Shown: one piece after another, positions 34,461 through 41,933 of the stretch
How positions within the stretch are numbered: position 1 is the stretch's first letter
Layout: the number at the start of each line of letters is the position of its first letter
Origin: Pseudomonadota bacterium
GTDB lineage: Bacteria > Bdellovibrionota > Bacteriovoracia > Bacteriovoracales > Bacteriovoracaceae
Direction of reading: 5' to 3'
DNA: 64,000 nucleotides
Assembly: GCA_027487515.1 (NCBI GenBank)
Contig: JAIYDL010000015.1
Location: 1-64,000, forward strand
Notes under the pieces: generated by a model
Seen by the model: only the letters and a program-made list of their open reading frames with translations
The model's database searches: none
Told to the model about the DNA's origin: nothing
Translations under genes and position numbers: made by a program

Positions 34461-34701
34461 TCACGGGATCTGAAAGCTGTGTGACACCGTGAGAGGTCCG
34501 TGAAATTAAGGATAACTATTTCCTCGACGGAATTTCCTTCGCTATGATCGACGAGAAGAACTTCCAAAAAAGGAGGTAAACGCACCGACCGGCGACGGCT
34601 CAAGAATCGATACTCCTCCGCGGAACGAATTCCTGCGCACGACTGATCTGCCGCCGAGACCTCGCCGCTCCACTCACTTCAGACAACCAGGAGATCCTCC
34701 C

Positions 34702-35544
34702 ATGAGAAAAATTCTTCTTACCCTCAGCGTGTTCTTTTCTCTGACCGCTGCGAGTCGCGAGTTCCACGAAGGAACCATCGCGAAGATCGATCCGGGCACC
34801 GACTCCTCAGAGGAGACGCAGATCTATCTGAGTGATGGGTCGGTGCTGAAACTTCCGGCCCACAAAGATGGCACTCTCGGGAAAGCTCTCAAAGCCGCCC
34901 ACGGGGACAGCAAAGTGATCCGGGTGCAGGTCGACGATGCCCGGTGGATCCAATCTGTGTCGTACCCCGACCGATCGACGGAAGAGGCGCCACCAAGGGC
35001 CGTCACTCCGTTGGCCTATACCCCAACGGTGCTGGGTTCCGACGCCGAAGCCGCGGAGATCTTTCGCAAGCTTCGACCGAACGCGCGCCGGAGTTCACAG
35101 TGCTACAGCCGGGCGCACATCTGGGCCTACGAATCAAAGACGTCGGTTGATCTTGATTCGCAAAAAGTCTTCCTCTTCTTCACGCGAAGGTACATCCGGG
35201 AATACAACTACGAGTGGTGGTTCCACGTCGCCCCCTACACCTTTGTGAAGGGCGCCGATGGGACGACTCGGGAACGGGTCCTCGACTTCCGCTTCACCCG
35301 GAGACCTACGGGGATGAGAGACTGGACAGATCTCTTCATGCGCAACAGGGCGACGTGCCCGGAGATTGCGCGGTACTCAGAATACGAGGACAATGAGGGC
35401 ACAAACTACTGCTATCTTCAGAAGGTAAGCATGTACTACTTTCAACCTCTCGATCTCGACAACCTTGAGCGAACGGGCCGGGAGAAAAACCAATGGCTCG
35501 GGTACGAGATCAGACGGGCCTACCGAGACGGATTCAATCTCTAA
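34702..35544 (+). CDS. Exported protein-glutaminase-like protein
   Basis: 280 residues. Signal peptide MRKILLTLSVFFSLTAAS, an N-terminal pro-like domain (20-110), then a catalytic domain resembling protein glutaminase of Chryseobacterium (PF18626): SSQCYSRAHIWAYES with Cys134, WWFHVAPYTFVK with His175, and RVLDFRFTRRP with Asp195. Later cysteines (ATCPEIA, NYCYLQK) match the family's disulfide region. Protein glutaminases deamidate Gln side chains in folded proteins; the N-terminal region could act as an inhibitory propeptide. CAGGAGAT precedes the ATG. Single gene; likely secreted. Confidence 0.8.
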   Translation: MRKILLTLSVFFSLTAASREFHEGTIAKIDPGTDSSEETQIYLSDGSVLKLPAHKDGTLGKALKAAHGDSKVIRVQVDDARWIQSVSYPDRSTEEAPPRAVTPLAYTPTVLGSDAEAAEIFRKLRPNARRSSQCYSRAHIWAYESKTSVDLDSQKVFLFFTRRYIREYNYEWWFHVAPYTFVKGADGTTRERVLDFRFTRRPTGMRDWTDLFMRNRATCPEIARYSEYEDNEGTNYCYLQKVSMYYFQPLDLDNLERTGREKNQWLGYEIRRAYRDGFNL

Positions 35545-35852
35545 GTGTGTTCTCGGAGGTGCACGGGGTGATCCTTCACAGCTCGCTTGAGATGAGGATT
35601 AAGCACTGGAACGTGGCCCAGGAGAGGACGACAGTATAAACAACTTTTTCCACGGTGATTTTCGGGGCCCGGTTTTTTCTTCTCATCGAAGTATTTCTAT
35701 CGTCCGAGGCCTCGAAGAAATGAAGGGATTTATTCTTTCTGGGTCGATTTCGATAAAAAGCGTTGGAAACTGTTTATCTATTCAACAGGTCTCTGTCAGA
35801 AAAAAGCGAGTAAACAAACTAAAGTTACCCGCCGCAAAGTCCAGAGGCAGCG
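35545..35852. other. 308-bp convergent intergenic region, no gene seen
   Basis: AT-richer than its surroundings. It holds a TATAAA at about 35635 and T-rich runs (35643-35650, 35674-35680), but no clean terminator hairpin or supported ORF. A plus-strand frame starting at 35720 lacks a ribosome site and runs into the GH84-like gene antisense. Confidence 0.4.
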
Positions 35853-36902
35853 CTAGTCGGTCAGGCATTCCGAGCCGACGGTGTACGCGCCAGAGAGCCA
35901 GTCACCGATTTCGCGGGCGGCGGGGTCGGAAAACTGACTCACTTCACGAAGAAGCTGGGCAGTCTCCTCCGCAGAAAAGAGGTCAAGACCACGGCCCCGA
36001 AAATCTTCTTGGTGCGAAAGGAGAAAGCTACCGAACTCCGCCGAAACGAGCTCCCCGATCGCCCTCCGGAAAGCCCCCTTAGGATCTGCCTTCCCGTTGG
36101 CCACGAAGCTCGATGAGAGGTAGAGGATCTTCGAGAGCTCTGGTTGATTCATGAGGTTTAGACCGATCGCATCGACGAGGCCAAAACTCTCATCCGGCCG
36201 TCCGGTGAAGGCGGTGAGCTTCAGGTATTTACAGTTTCTGGGACCATCATTGGCATAGAGATTCTCCCACAAGAAGGGAGGCCGATTGAGGAGGTTTGAG
36301 GTTTCCCGCAGGTGCTCGGGAGTGATCTCGGGTGAGATGACCTTGGGCCCGGTCCAGACGATGGAGACGTCTCGGGGGATCGTGGTCGCGAGCGCCTCGA
36401 GGTACCCCTCTGGCCTTTGCCCGAAGACTTTATCCAAAATGGGATCGGGAGTGTAGAAAGAGGGACAAAAGACAAGCTGCCCTTTGAACTCAGTTCGAAC
36501 GAGATCCACCACTTCAAGCTGCGTGTGCGCGAGGTTTGCGGTGACGGGCATGTCATCGAAGAAGAGACCCAGAAGGTCGACCTGGAGATTTTGAAGGAGT
36601 GCCAGCTTCTCCCGAAGCGCAGTCCGATCGCCCTCCTCGAGCTTGGACCCAAGTCCAAAGGGACTGAATCCAACACCGAACCGAACTCCCGCTGAGTGGA
36701 AGGTTCGGCGCAACTCGGTGAGCTCGCGGAGATACTCTTGATCCCAGGGATCCCGCCACTTCTTCCGTAGGTGGGGATCCTGTTTGGGAGCGTAGATGTA
36801 AAAGTCACCCCCGTACCGGGTCAGGAAAGCAGCATAACTCAGCCGTGCCGGTCGAGGCCATTGGGGTCCAAAGAAGCCCTCGATTACTCCCATCTTGATC
36901 AT
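35853..36902 (-). CDS. GH84-like beta-N-acetylglucosaminidase (NAGidase domain)
   Basis: 349 residues. Opens with MGVIEGFFGPQWPRPAR, the GH84 signature GxIEGFYGxPW. It continues YIYAPKQDPHLRKKWRDPW and carries the catalytic Asp pair in LLGLFFDDMPV (Asp116-Asp117). VWTGPKVISPEI and WENLYANDGPRN match the family's substrate-binding strands. GH84 enzymes remove GlcNAc from glycoproteins (O-GlcNAcase) or hyaluronan. No signal peptide, so probably cytosolic, unlike secreted clostridial NagH-type enzymes. Starts 12 bp after the stop of the Cys-repeat protein gene, and so lies in its operon. Confidence 0.9.
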   Translation of the reverse strand: MIKMGVIEGFFGPQWPRPARLSYAAFLTRYGGDFYIYAPKQDPHLRKKWRDPWDQEYLRELTELRRTFHSAGVRFGVGFSPFGLGSKLEEGDRTALREKLALLQNLQVDLLGLFFDDMPVTANLAHTQLEVVDLVRTEFKGQLVFCPSFYTPDPILDKVFGQRPEGYLEALATTIPRDVSIVWTGPKVISPEITPEHLRETSNLLNRPPFLWENLYANDGPRNCKYLKLTAFTGRPDESFGLVDAIGLNLMNQPELSKILYLSSSFVANGKADPKGAFRRAIGELVSAEFGSFLLSHQEDFRGRGLDLFSAEETAQLLREVSQFSDPAAREIGDWLSGAYTVGSECLTD

Positions 36903-36914
36903 GGGACAAGGGTA

Positions 36915-37286
36915 TCATCGAGCACAAGAGTCTTCAAACCCAGAAGGGCAGGAAAACTCTTTCCCTTGGGTGCAGCGACCGCCACGGATGGGAACGCAAC
37001 TGTGGACCGGCGTCTCTCGGGTTATGCAGCCATCGATGAAATGCTGGGGGCAGTGCAGAGAGAGCTGAAGGTCGCAGCCTGGACCCTCCTCCTGCAGAAC
37101 GCAGCGGTGAGTGCTCTCATCCCCGGAGATGCACCCATCCAGGTACCCCGGAGGGCAGAGGAAGGGAAGATCGACTACACAGGAGACCTCGGCCTTCGGA
37201 ACGCAGTGGTGCCGCTCGGTGAAGGACCGCGGCACGGGGGCCATGCTCGTTGAGACAAGATAGAAGAGACCTGCAAGAAACTTCAT
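36915..37286 (-). CDS. Exported 12-cysteine triple-repeat protein
   Basis: 123 residues. Signal peptide MKFLAGLFYLVSTSMA, then three repeats of about 35 residues. Each contains four cysteines spaced 8 residues apart: 28-36-44-52, 62-71-79-87 and 97-105-113-121. The recurring pattern is H-x-C-V near the first Cys, L/F-x-C-P-x-G-F/Y before the third, and D-G/S-C at the fourth (PPGYLDGC, PQHFIDGC, PSGFEDSC). All 12 cysteines fall in the repeats, implying a disulfide-stabilised rod or knot. ATG 37286 with AGAGGT upstream; an earlier in-frame start is less likely. Not a family I recognise. First gene of a two-gene operon with the GH84-like enzyme. Confidence 0.8.
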   Translation of the reverse strand: MKFLAGLFYLVSTSMAPVPRSFTERHHCVPKAEVSCVVDLPFLCPPGYLDGCISGDESTHRCVLQEEGPGCDLQLSLHCPQHFIDGCITRETPVHSCVPIRGGRCTQGKEFSCPSGFEDSCAR

Positions 37287-37445
37287 CGGGTACCTCTCAG
37301 CACGGGGTACCACGTGAGGGTCTCGTCAAAACACTTAACCCTGGCCAAATTCGGTGCCTAGGCGTGAAGTTTTTACAGCTTGCATAGAGTTTGACGAGGT
37401 CCGGGATTATGATCTGTTGCAAATTGTTAAAAAACAGGAGCCCCT

Positions 37446-37742
37446 ATGAAACTCATCTTCGTCACTCTCCTTACTCTTGCGAGCTTCGGTGCGAGTGCGG
37501 CATGCAATCGGGAAGCCCAGTTCATTGGCACAGTAACAAACGTTTCGGTCGGAGACTCAGGCCATAGCTTCCAGCTCAAACTGGGGAGCTGGTTCATCCC
37601 AAGTCAGACCTGCCCTCTCTTCGAGACAGAGTTCGAGGCGGCGGTGATTGAAGCTCCCGGTCGTCCGGCCGTCGTCGAAGGTGAAGAGATCTCTGGGGTC
37701 CTCGTGTTCGATCAAGCAACGAAGACATACAAAATAGACTAA
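37446..37742 (+). CDS. Small exported protein, unknown
   Basis: 98 residues. Signal peptide MKLIFVTLLTLASFGASA, then a 79-residue beta-rich domain with two cysteines (ACNREAQF, TCPLFETE), probably one disulfide. An OB- or lipoprotein-like small fold is possible (FIGTVTNVSVGDSG, ISGVLVFDQATKTY). AGGAG precedes the ATG. No family recognised. Confidence 0.75.
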   Translation: MKLIFVTLLTLASFGASAACNREAQFIGTVTNVSVGDSGHSFQLKLGSWFIPSQTCPLFETEFEAAVIEAPGRPAVVEGEEISGVLVFDQATKTYKID

Positions 37743-37841
37743 CGACAAGACATCGCCTTCATCTTCCTTAGGCCTTGATGGCCCTCTTGAGAGTCCACAC
37801 TGCCTGGCTTAGAATCGGAGCATCGAGGCAGGTACAAGTCG

Positions 37842-38345
37842 ATGAGAATGTTCACTAGCGAAGACTTTAAATTGATGCCGTGGAAGAACGGTTCCGGGGT
37901 AACTCTTGAACTCTACCGCTTCCCGGAAACCGGTGAGTTTGATCTCCGGATCTCTTCCGCGACCGTTGCAACGTCCGGACCTTTTTCTCTGTACCCGGGA
38001 GTGCGGCGGTGGCTCGTTGCGCTTGACGGAGAGGGGTTAGAACTCAAAATTAACACTCGGGAGATCCAGCTGAAGCCAGGGGATCCGGCGATTGAATTTT
38101 CCGGAGACACAGAGATCACCTGTGACCTCCTCGGCGGACCCGTGACGGATTTTAACGTGATGCTCAAGGAGGGTTTTGGGAGCGTCGTCGTGAGAAGTTG
38201 CCTCAGGCCCGAGACTCACGAATGCACTGGAGACGAACTTTTTCTTTACCTACCTTCGGAGAAAATACTCTACCGTCTGACCCGAGGAGAAAAGCTCGAC
38301 GTGAGCTCTCCTCGGGTCAGCGTCGAGCGCTACCGAAGGGAGTAG
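37842..38345 (+). CDS. HutD/Ves family protein
   Basis: 167 residues, cytosolic. The HutD signature is clear at the start: MPWKNGSGVTLELYRFPETG, then LRISSATVATSGPFSLYPGV, RRWLVALDGEGLEL and the LLGGPVTDFNVMLKEG block. HutD is a bicupin associated with histidine utilisation in Pseudomonas, where it is thought to limit urocanate or formylglutamate pools. No hut genes are nearby, so this is an orphan member; E. coli Ves (cold- and stress-related) is the other precedent. The end overlaps the convergent exported-protein gene by 16 bp. Confidence 0.88.
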   Translation: MRMFTSEDFKLMPWKNGSGVTLELYRFPETGEFDLRISSATVATSGPFSLYPGVRRWLVALDGEGLELKINTREIQLKPGDPAIEFSGDTEITCDLLGGPVTDFNVMLKEGFGSVVVRSCLRPETHECTGDELFLYLPSEKILYRLTRGEKLDVSSPRVSVERYRRE

Positions 38346-39169
38346 TATACGAACGGTGCTTTCACCGTCAGCTTATCGCTCTCATTCTTCTTAAGCTCGT
38401 CGAAGACCCGGCTTGTGATGTTCAGGAACCCAAACTTGACTTCCGAGATCCGCAGTGCGAGGACACCTTTAGCCTGGTCGTAACTCGCCGTCCCTGAACT
38501 GGTGACTTTGCCGGAGATCTGCGCTCTGACCTCGGTCACGAGATTGTACTTCCCTCCGGTGATCCTAAGGTCAAGACTGCTAATTTGAAATGGTGCCTTC
38601 GGATTCGGCTTCACTGAGGAGACGTCGCTTAAGATCGAGTGAAGAGCGGCCGGAACGACGGCATCGACGGCCGCGGAGTTAAACCGACCGGCCTTTAAAG
38701 AAAGCTTTTCGAAGCAGCCCTGGATGAGTTGGTCCAGGACTTCTGAGTTGTCAGTTTTCCTGGAGCACTCCACCAGGAGGTTCTCGAGACGAAGATTATC
38801 CTCAGCAGAGTTGAACACACCGAGCCCAAGCGATGCCGTCAGTTTCTGCGCCAGGCTTAGGTTGAACCCGGAGACATTCATCGTTTGCGCGTTGACGAGG
38901 AATCCCGGAGCGTTAGAAAAAGTGAACTCCTGTGATTCAGCTCCAGACGCCACGATCCGAAATGCTTGATCGATCCGATCCACCGTCACGTCGAGCTTCT
39001 GATCTCCCAGAAAGCTCCGGGAGAATGCCTTGGCAGTTCCGGTACCGGTCGGATCCTTATAGGTGAAGTTGAAGTCAGCGACCTGAATGGTTTGCACCGG
39101 GGCAAGGTTCTTTGCCTGGGCACTCGGTAGGGATGAAAGAAGAGTCAGGCCAATCATTAGATTTTTCAT
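38330..39169 (-). CDS. Exported protein, unknown
   Basis: 279 residues. Signal peptide MKNLMIGLTLLSSLPSAQA, then a beta-rich chain with a repeating pattern (LDVTVDRIDQAFRIVASGA, FTFSNAPGFLVNAQTMNVSG, FQISSLDLRITGGKYNLVTE, LRISEVKFGFLNITSRV). This recalls periplasmic AsmA-like or lipid-transfer beta-taco proteins, but without a definite match. Two cysteines (VECSRKTD, GCFEKLS) are about 18 residues apart. AAAGGACGCCGC precedes the ATG. Confidence 0.72.
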   Translation of the reverse strand: MKNLMIGLTLLSSLPSAQAKNLAPVQTIQVADFNFTYKDPTGTGTAKAFSRSFLGDQKLDVTVDRIDQAFRIVASGAESQEFTFSNAPGFLVNAQTMNVSGFNLSLAQKLTASLGLGVFNSAEDNLRLENLLVECSRKTDNSEVLDQLIQGCFEKLSLKAGRFNSAAVDAVVPAALHSILSDVSSVKPNPKAPFQISSLDLRITGGKYNLVTEVRAQISGKVTSSGTASYDQAKGVLALRISEVKFGFLNITSRVFDELKKNESDKLTVKAPFVYYSLR

Positions 39170-39350
39170 GCGGCGTCCTTTTGTGGGTGAACAAAACGCT
39201 CATCGGGCCTGAGAAAGTGCCGATTAAGGTCCCGTGGTCAAGGGTTGAATTTGTGGCAATTTTTTCCCAAACAGTTCCGTCAGACGATGGTCGCTCAGAC
39301 ATTTTTACCCGGCTGATCTTGAGGCTAAAAATGAGAGACAATTGGGGAGC

Positions 39351-39367
39351 TTTAAACCTTGTTTAAA
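39351..39367. repeat. Inverted repeat TTTAAAC-CTT-GTTTAAA upstream of the oxygenase cluster
   Basis: Seven-base perfect arms with a 3-nt spacer, ending just where the Shine-Dalgarno AAAGGAGA of the gene at 39379 begins. Either a protein operator or an RNA hairpin next to the ribosome site. It is the most obvious candidate control element for the downstream operon. Confidence 0.45.
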
Positions 39368-39378
39368 AGGAGATTCTC

Positions 39379-40911
39379 ATGAACAAGTTACTCGCAGGTG
39401 TTGCCGCAACGGCCATGCTCTCGACGGCACTTCACGCGGCGAAGCCCGTGGGAACCATTGATTATCGGACGCTCAAAGTTCCGGATGTAACTCCGGTCGC
39501 AGCGGACGACAGTGAGTTCATGAAGGAGAGGAAGGAGTGGGGTCGTCAGAAGCGAAAACTCGCGAGTGATCTCACGTTCAGCGAAGGAGATCTTTCTCAG
39601 GACTACCAAAAGCTCAGGGACGAATGGCTCGCGGTGAGAACCGGAGATGAGATGGAGGCACTGCTCAAGAAGAGTGTCCAGAACTACGAAAGTTTGTCGG
39701 AAGACGCACGCTACTTCGTCTCCCAGCTTCAGCTCGCCCTCCCTCTCCGAGGGATCATCTGGCGCCTGAGACCCCTCTTTGAAAACAGCCGGGGCTTCCT
39801 CGGAAACAAGTCAACCCACGTGGGTGCGGTGCAAGCCGTGAGGACCACCATTTCCGCTCTGAAACTCTTGCTCCCGACGAGGCAAACCGATGCGACGATT
39901 CAGTTCTTCACCGAACCCTCCGTCGACATGAGCCTCAGTGATCAGTTTAAGTCGATCCCTCAGCTGCAGCAGTTCCTGATGAGCAGTGTAGCCCCGGCCG
40001 TCGAAGCTTCGATCACTCGGATCACAGCGATCTCTCGAAACAGCGCGCAGAAAATGTTCGTCTGGGATAACAAGATGACCTTCGGCCGAGGCTCGTTCGG
40101 AGACGACCTCCAGCGCTTCAAGGGTAACGGCGCTGCGGAAATCTACTTCACTCTCTCGACCCTCCATCGCGCGCATCACGACATCTTGTTCTACTGCGCG
40201 TACAACCAGGACCAGTCGATCGCACTGGCAGGCCAAATCGGCTCTCACCTGGGCATCGACTCGAGCATCTTAGGCACGAACCAGGAAGACCTCGGGCTAA
40301 CCGATAGCGAGCGCGTCGCACTCGTTCGGAGGGCAACCCAATCGAAGAGATTCCTGGAGCTCAGGAACTACGGCGGAACGACCTACGGATCCAACCTCAT
40401 GAAGGAGGCCCTGGACGCACTCCGGAACTCAGTGGTCTACGCTGAGCGCTCATACGATTTCCTTCAAACGGGCGAGGCTTCCAGAGGCCAGGCGATCAAC
40501 CCGATTCTCTTTCAGCAAATGCTCGCTCCGAACCTAGGCAACGGGATTCGGAACATGAAGGCGGTGGTCGCAGGACCGGCCGAGGTACGGGATCCGGTGA
40601 CCGGAGACACGGTTGCTCTTAACGTCCCAGCTCTTTACCTAAACCCACCACAGTCGATGGCGGTCTTCCTCCCCACGAATTTTGAATCCGGTGAGCCACA
40701 GCGGTCCATCCGGAACAAGAAGGGAGAAGAACTCAAGGTTCGAAACTACCTCCACGGACGGTCGATCGCCTGGGATAACAATGCGTGGAAAACCTACGTC
40801 ACCAGCGCTGAAGGAAAACCTCCGGGGTACATGGCGGAGGCGCGCCGAGTCCTGAAGTACAGCTTCGGCACATCCCTCGTCTTCGGGCTCCCGGATTTCT
40901 TCGTTCACTAA
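39379..40911 (+). CDS. Exported protein of unknown family heading the oxygenase operon
   Basis: 510 residues. Signal peptide MNKLLAGVAATAMLSTALHA, mature chain mostly helical (DYQKLRDEWLAVRTGDEMEA, LSTLHRAHHDILFYCAYNQD, LDALRNSVVYAERSYDFLQT) with scattered strands near the C terminus. Only one cysteine in the mature chain (FYCAYNQ). No enzyme motif seen. AAAGGAGA precedes the ATG. The stop is 11 bp before the first Rieske gene, with no terminator between them, so it is probably the first gene of that operon. It may export, bind or protect the product, or act separately. Confidence 0.75.
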   Translation: MNKLLAGVAATAMLSTALHAAKPVGTIDYRTLKVPDVTPVAADDSEFMKERKEWGRQKRKLASDLTFSEGDLSQDYQKLRDEWLAVRTGDEMEALLKKSVQNYESLSEDARYFVSQLQLALPLRGIIWRLRPLFENSRGFLGNKSTHVGAVQAVRTTISALKLLLPTRQTDATIQFFTEPSVDMSLSDQFKSIPQLQQFLMSSVAPAVEASITRITAISRNSAQKMFVWDNKMTFGRGSFGDDLQRFKGNGAAEIYFTLSTLHRAHHDILFYCAYNQDQSIALAGQIGSHLGIDSSILGTNQEDLGLTDSERVALVRRATQSKRFLELRNYGGTTYGSNLMKEALDALRNSVVYAERSYDFLQTGEASRGQAINPILFQQMLAPNLGNGIRNMKAVVAGPAEVRDPVTGDTVALNVPALYLNPPQSMAVFLPTNFESGEPQRSIRNKKGEELKVRNYLHGRSIAWDNNAWKTYVTSAEGKPPGYMAEARRVLKYSFGTSLVFGLPDFFVH

Positions 40912-40922
40912 ACGGGAAGCGC

Positions 40923-41933
40923 ATGGCGTACGCGGAGAAGATTAAACAGTTCGGAGAAAGTGGCTTCGTTCCGGATGGATGGTACTGGCTCGTTCGCTCT
41001 GGTGACGTCAAAGTTGGCAAAGCGATCGAGGCCCGGTTCCTCGGTACGGAGCTCGTTCTCTTCCGTGGGGAAGACCAGAGAGTCCGCGCCTTCGACGCCC
41101 ACTGCCCACACATGGGGGCCCACCTCTGTGACGGGTTCGTGGAAGGCAACGACCTCCGCTGCCCCTTCCACTTTTGGAAGTACGATCAGTCAGGGAAATG
41201 CATCGAGATCCCGGCCCAGCAGGACACGTCGAAGATGCCGGGCCTTCGCTCGCACAAGGTCGCCGAGGCCTACGGCCTCGTCTGGCTCTGGACTGGAAAC
41301 CCCGACGACCCAGAAGAGGTCCCGGTGATCCCGGAGCTCCGAGGGATCCCACTCGACAGCACTCTTGGGGCGCAGTTCACAAAAAATTGTCACCCCAATG
41401 TGGTGATGATCAACGCCATCGATGTGCAGCACTTCCGCTCGGTTCATCAATTGATCGTGGACCTAGAGATGAAGGTGACGCCGCTCTCCGACCGGTGCAT
41501 CCAGTTCTCGAACATCACCCCCATGCCAGAAAAGAACCTCTTCCTCCGGTTCGCGAAGCGCTTCTACCACAAAGCCCTCACCTATGAGATGACCTACTGG
41601 TGGGGCCACACGGGCTCCGTCATGGTAGGGCCCGACTTCCTCCATTTCTACATCATCTTCGCCCTGAGGCCAACGCTCGACGGGAAGACTGAGGGGCAGA
41701 CTCTCCTCGTGACGAAGCGGAGGAGCGGTCTCTTCGGACGGCTCGTGAACCCCGTGCTCTTGTTTGCGACGAAACTGGTCGGGAACTACTTCGCCAAAGG
41801 TGATACAATCATCTTCTCGAGGATCAAGTTCAAATTCCAGACTCCGATCCGCGCTGACAAGGCAATCATCGACTTCGTCGAACACTACGAAAAACAAAAA
41901 TCTTCCGAGAACTACAAGGTGGAAATCGCATGA
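40923..41933 (+). CDS. Rieske non-heme iron oxygenase 1 (KshA-like)
   Basis: 336 residues. N-terminal Rieske domain with CPHMGAHL (Cys61, His63) and RCPFHFW (Cys80, His83). The catalytic mononuclear-iron site in the C-terminal domain is visible as IDVQHFRSVHQL (His170, His175, with Asp167 as bridging acid). The 340-residue size and the CPHMGAH form resemble the 3-ketosteroid 9-alpha-hydroxylase/cholesterol 7-desaturase subgroup rather than aromatic-ring dioxygenases. It needs external electrons, plausibly from the ferredoxin encoded two genes downstream. A paralogue lies at 49606-50655, with a shared TKRRxGLxGRL block. Its stop overlaps the next ATG by 4 bp. Substrate unknown. Confidence 0.92.
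   Translation: MAYAEKIKQFGESGFVPDGWYWLVRSGDVKVGKAIEARFLGTELVLFRGEDQRVRAFDAHCPHMGAHLCDGFVEGNDLRCPFHFWKYDQSGKCIEIPAQQDTSKMPGLRSHKVAEAYGLVWLWTGNPDDPEEVPVIPELRGIPLDSTLGAQFTKNCHPNVVMINAIDVQHFRSVHQLIVDLEMKVTPLSDRCIQFSNITPMPEKNLFLRFAKRFYHKALTYEMTYWWGHTGSVMVGPDFLHFYIIFALRPTLDGKTEGQTLLVTKRRSGLFGRLVNPVLLFATKLVGNYFAKGDTIIFSRIKFKFQTPIRADKAIIDFVEHYEKQKSSENYKVEIA

Noticed and set aside
35720..36082. 120-codon plus-strand frame in the convergent gap
   Set aside because: No ribosome site, low-complexity basic product, and its second half is antisense to the GH84-like gene.
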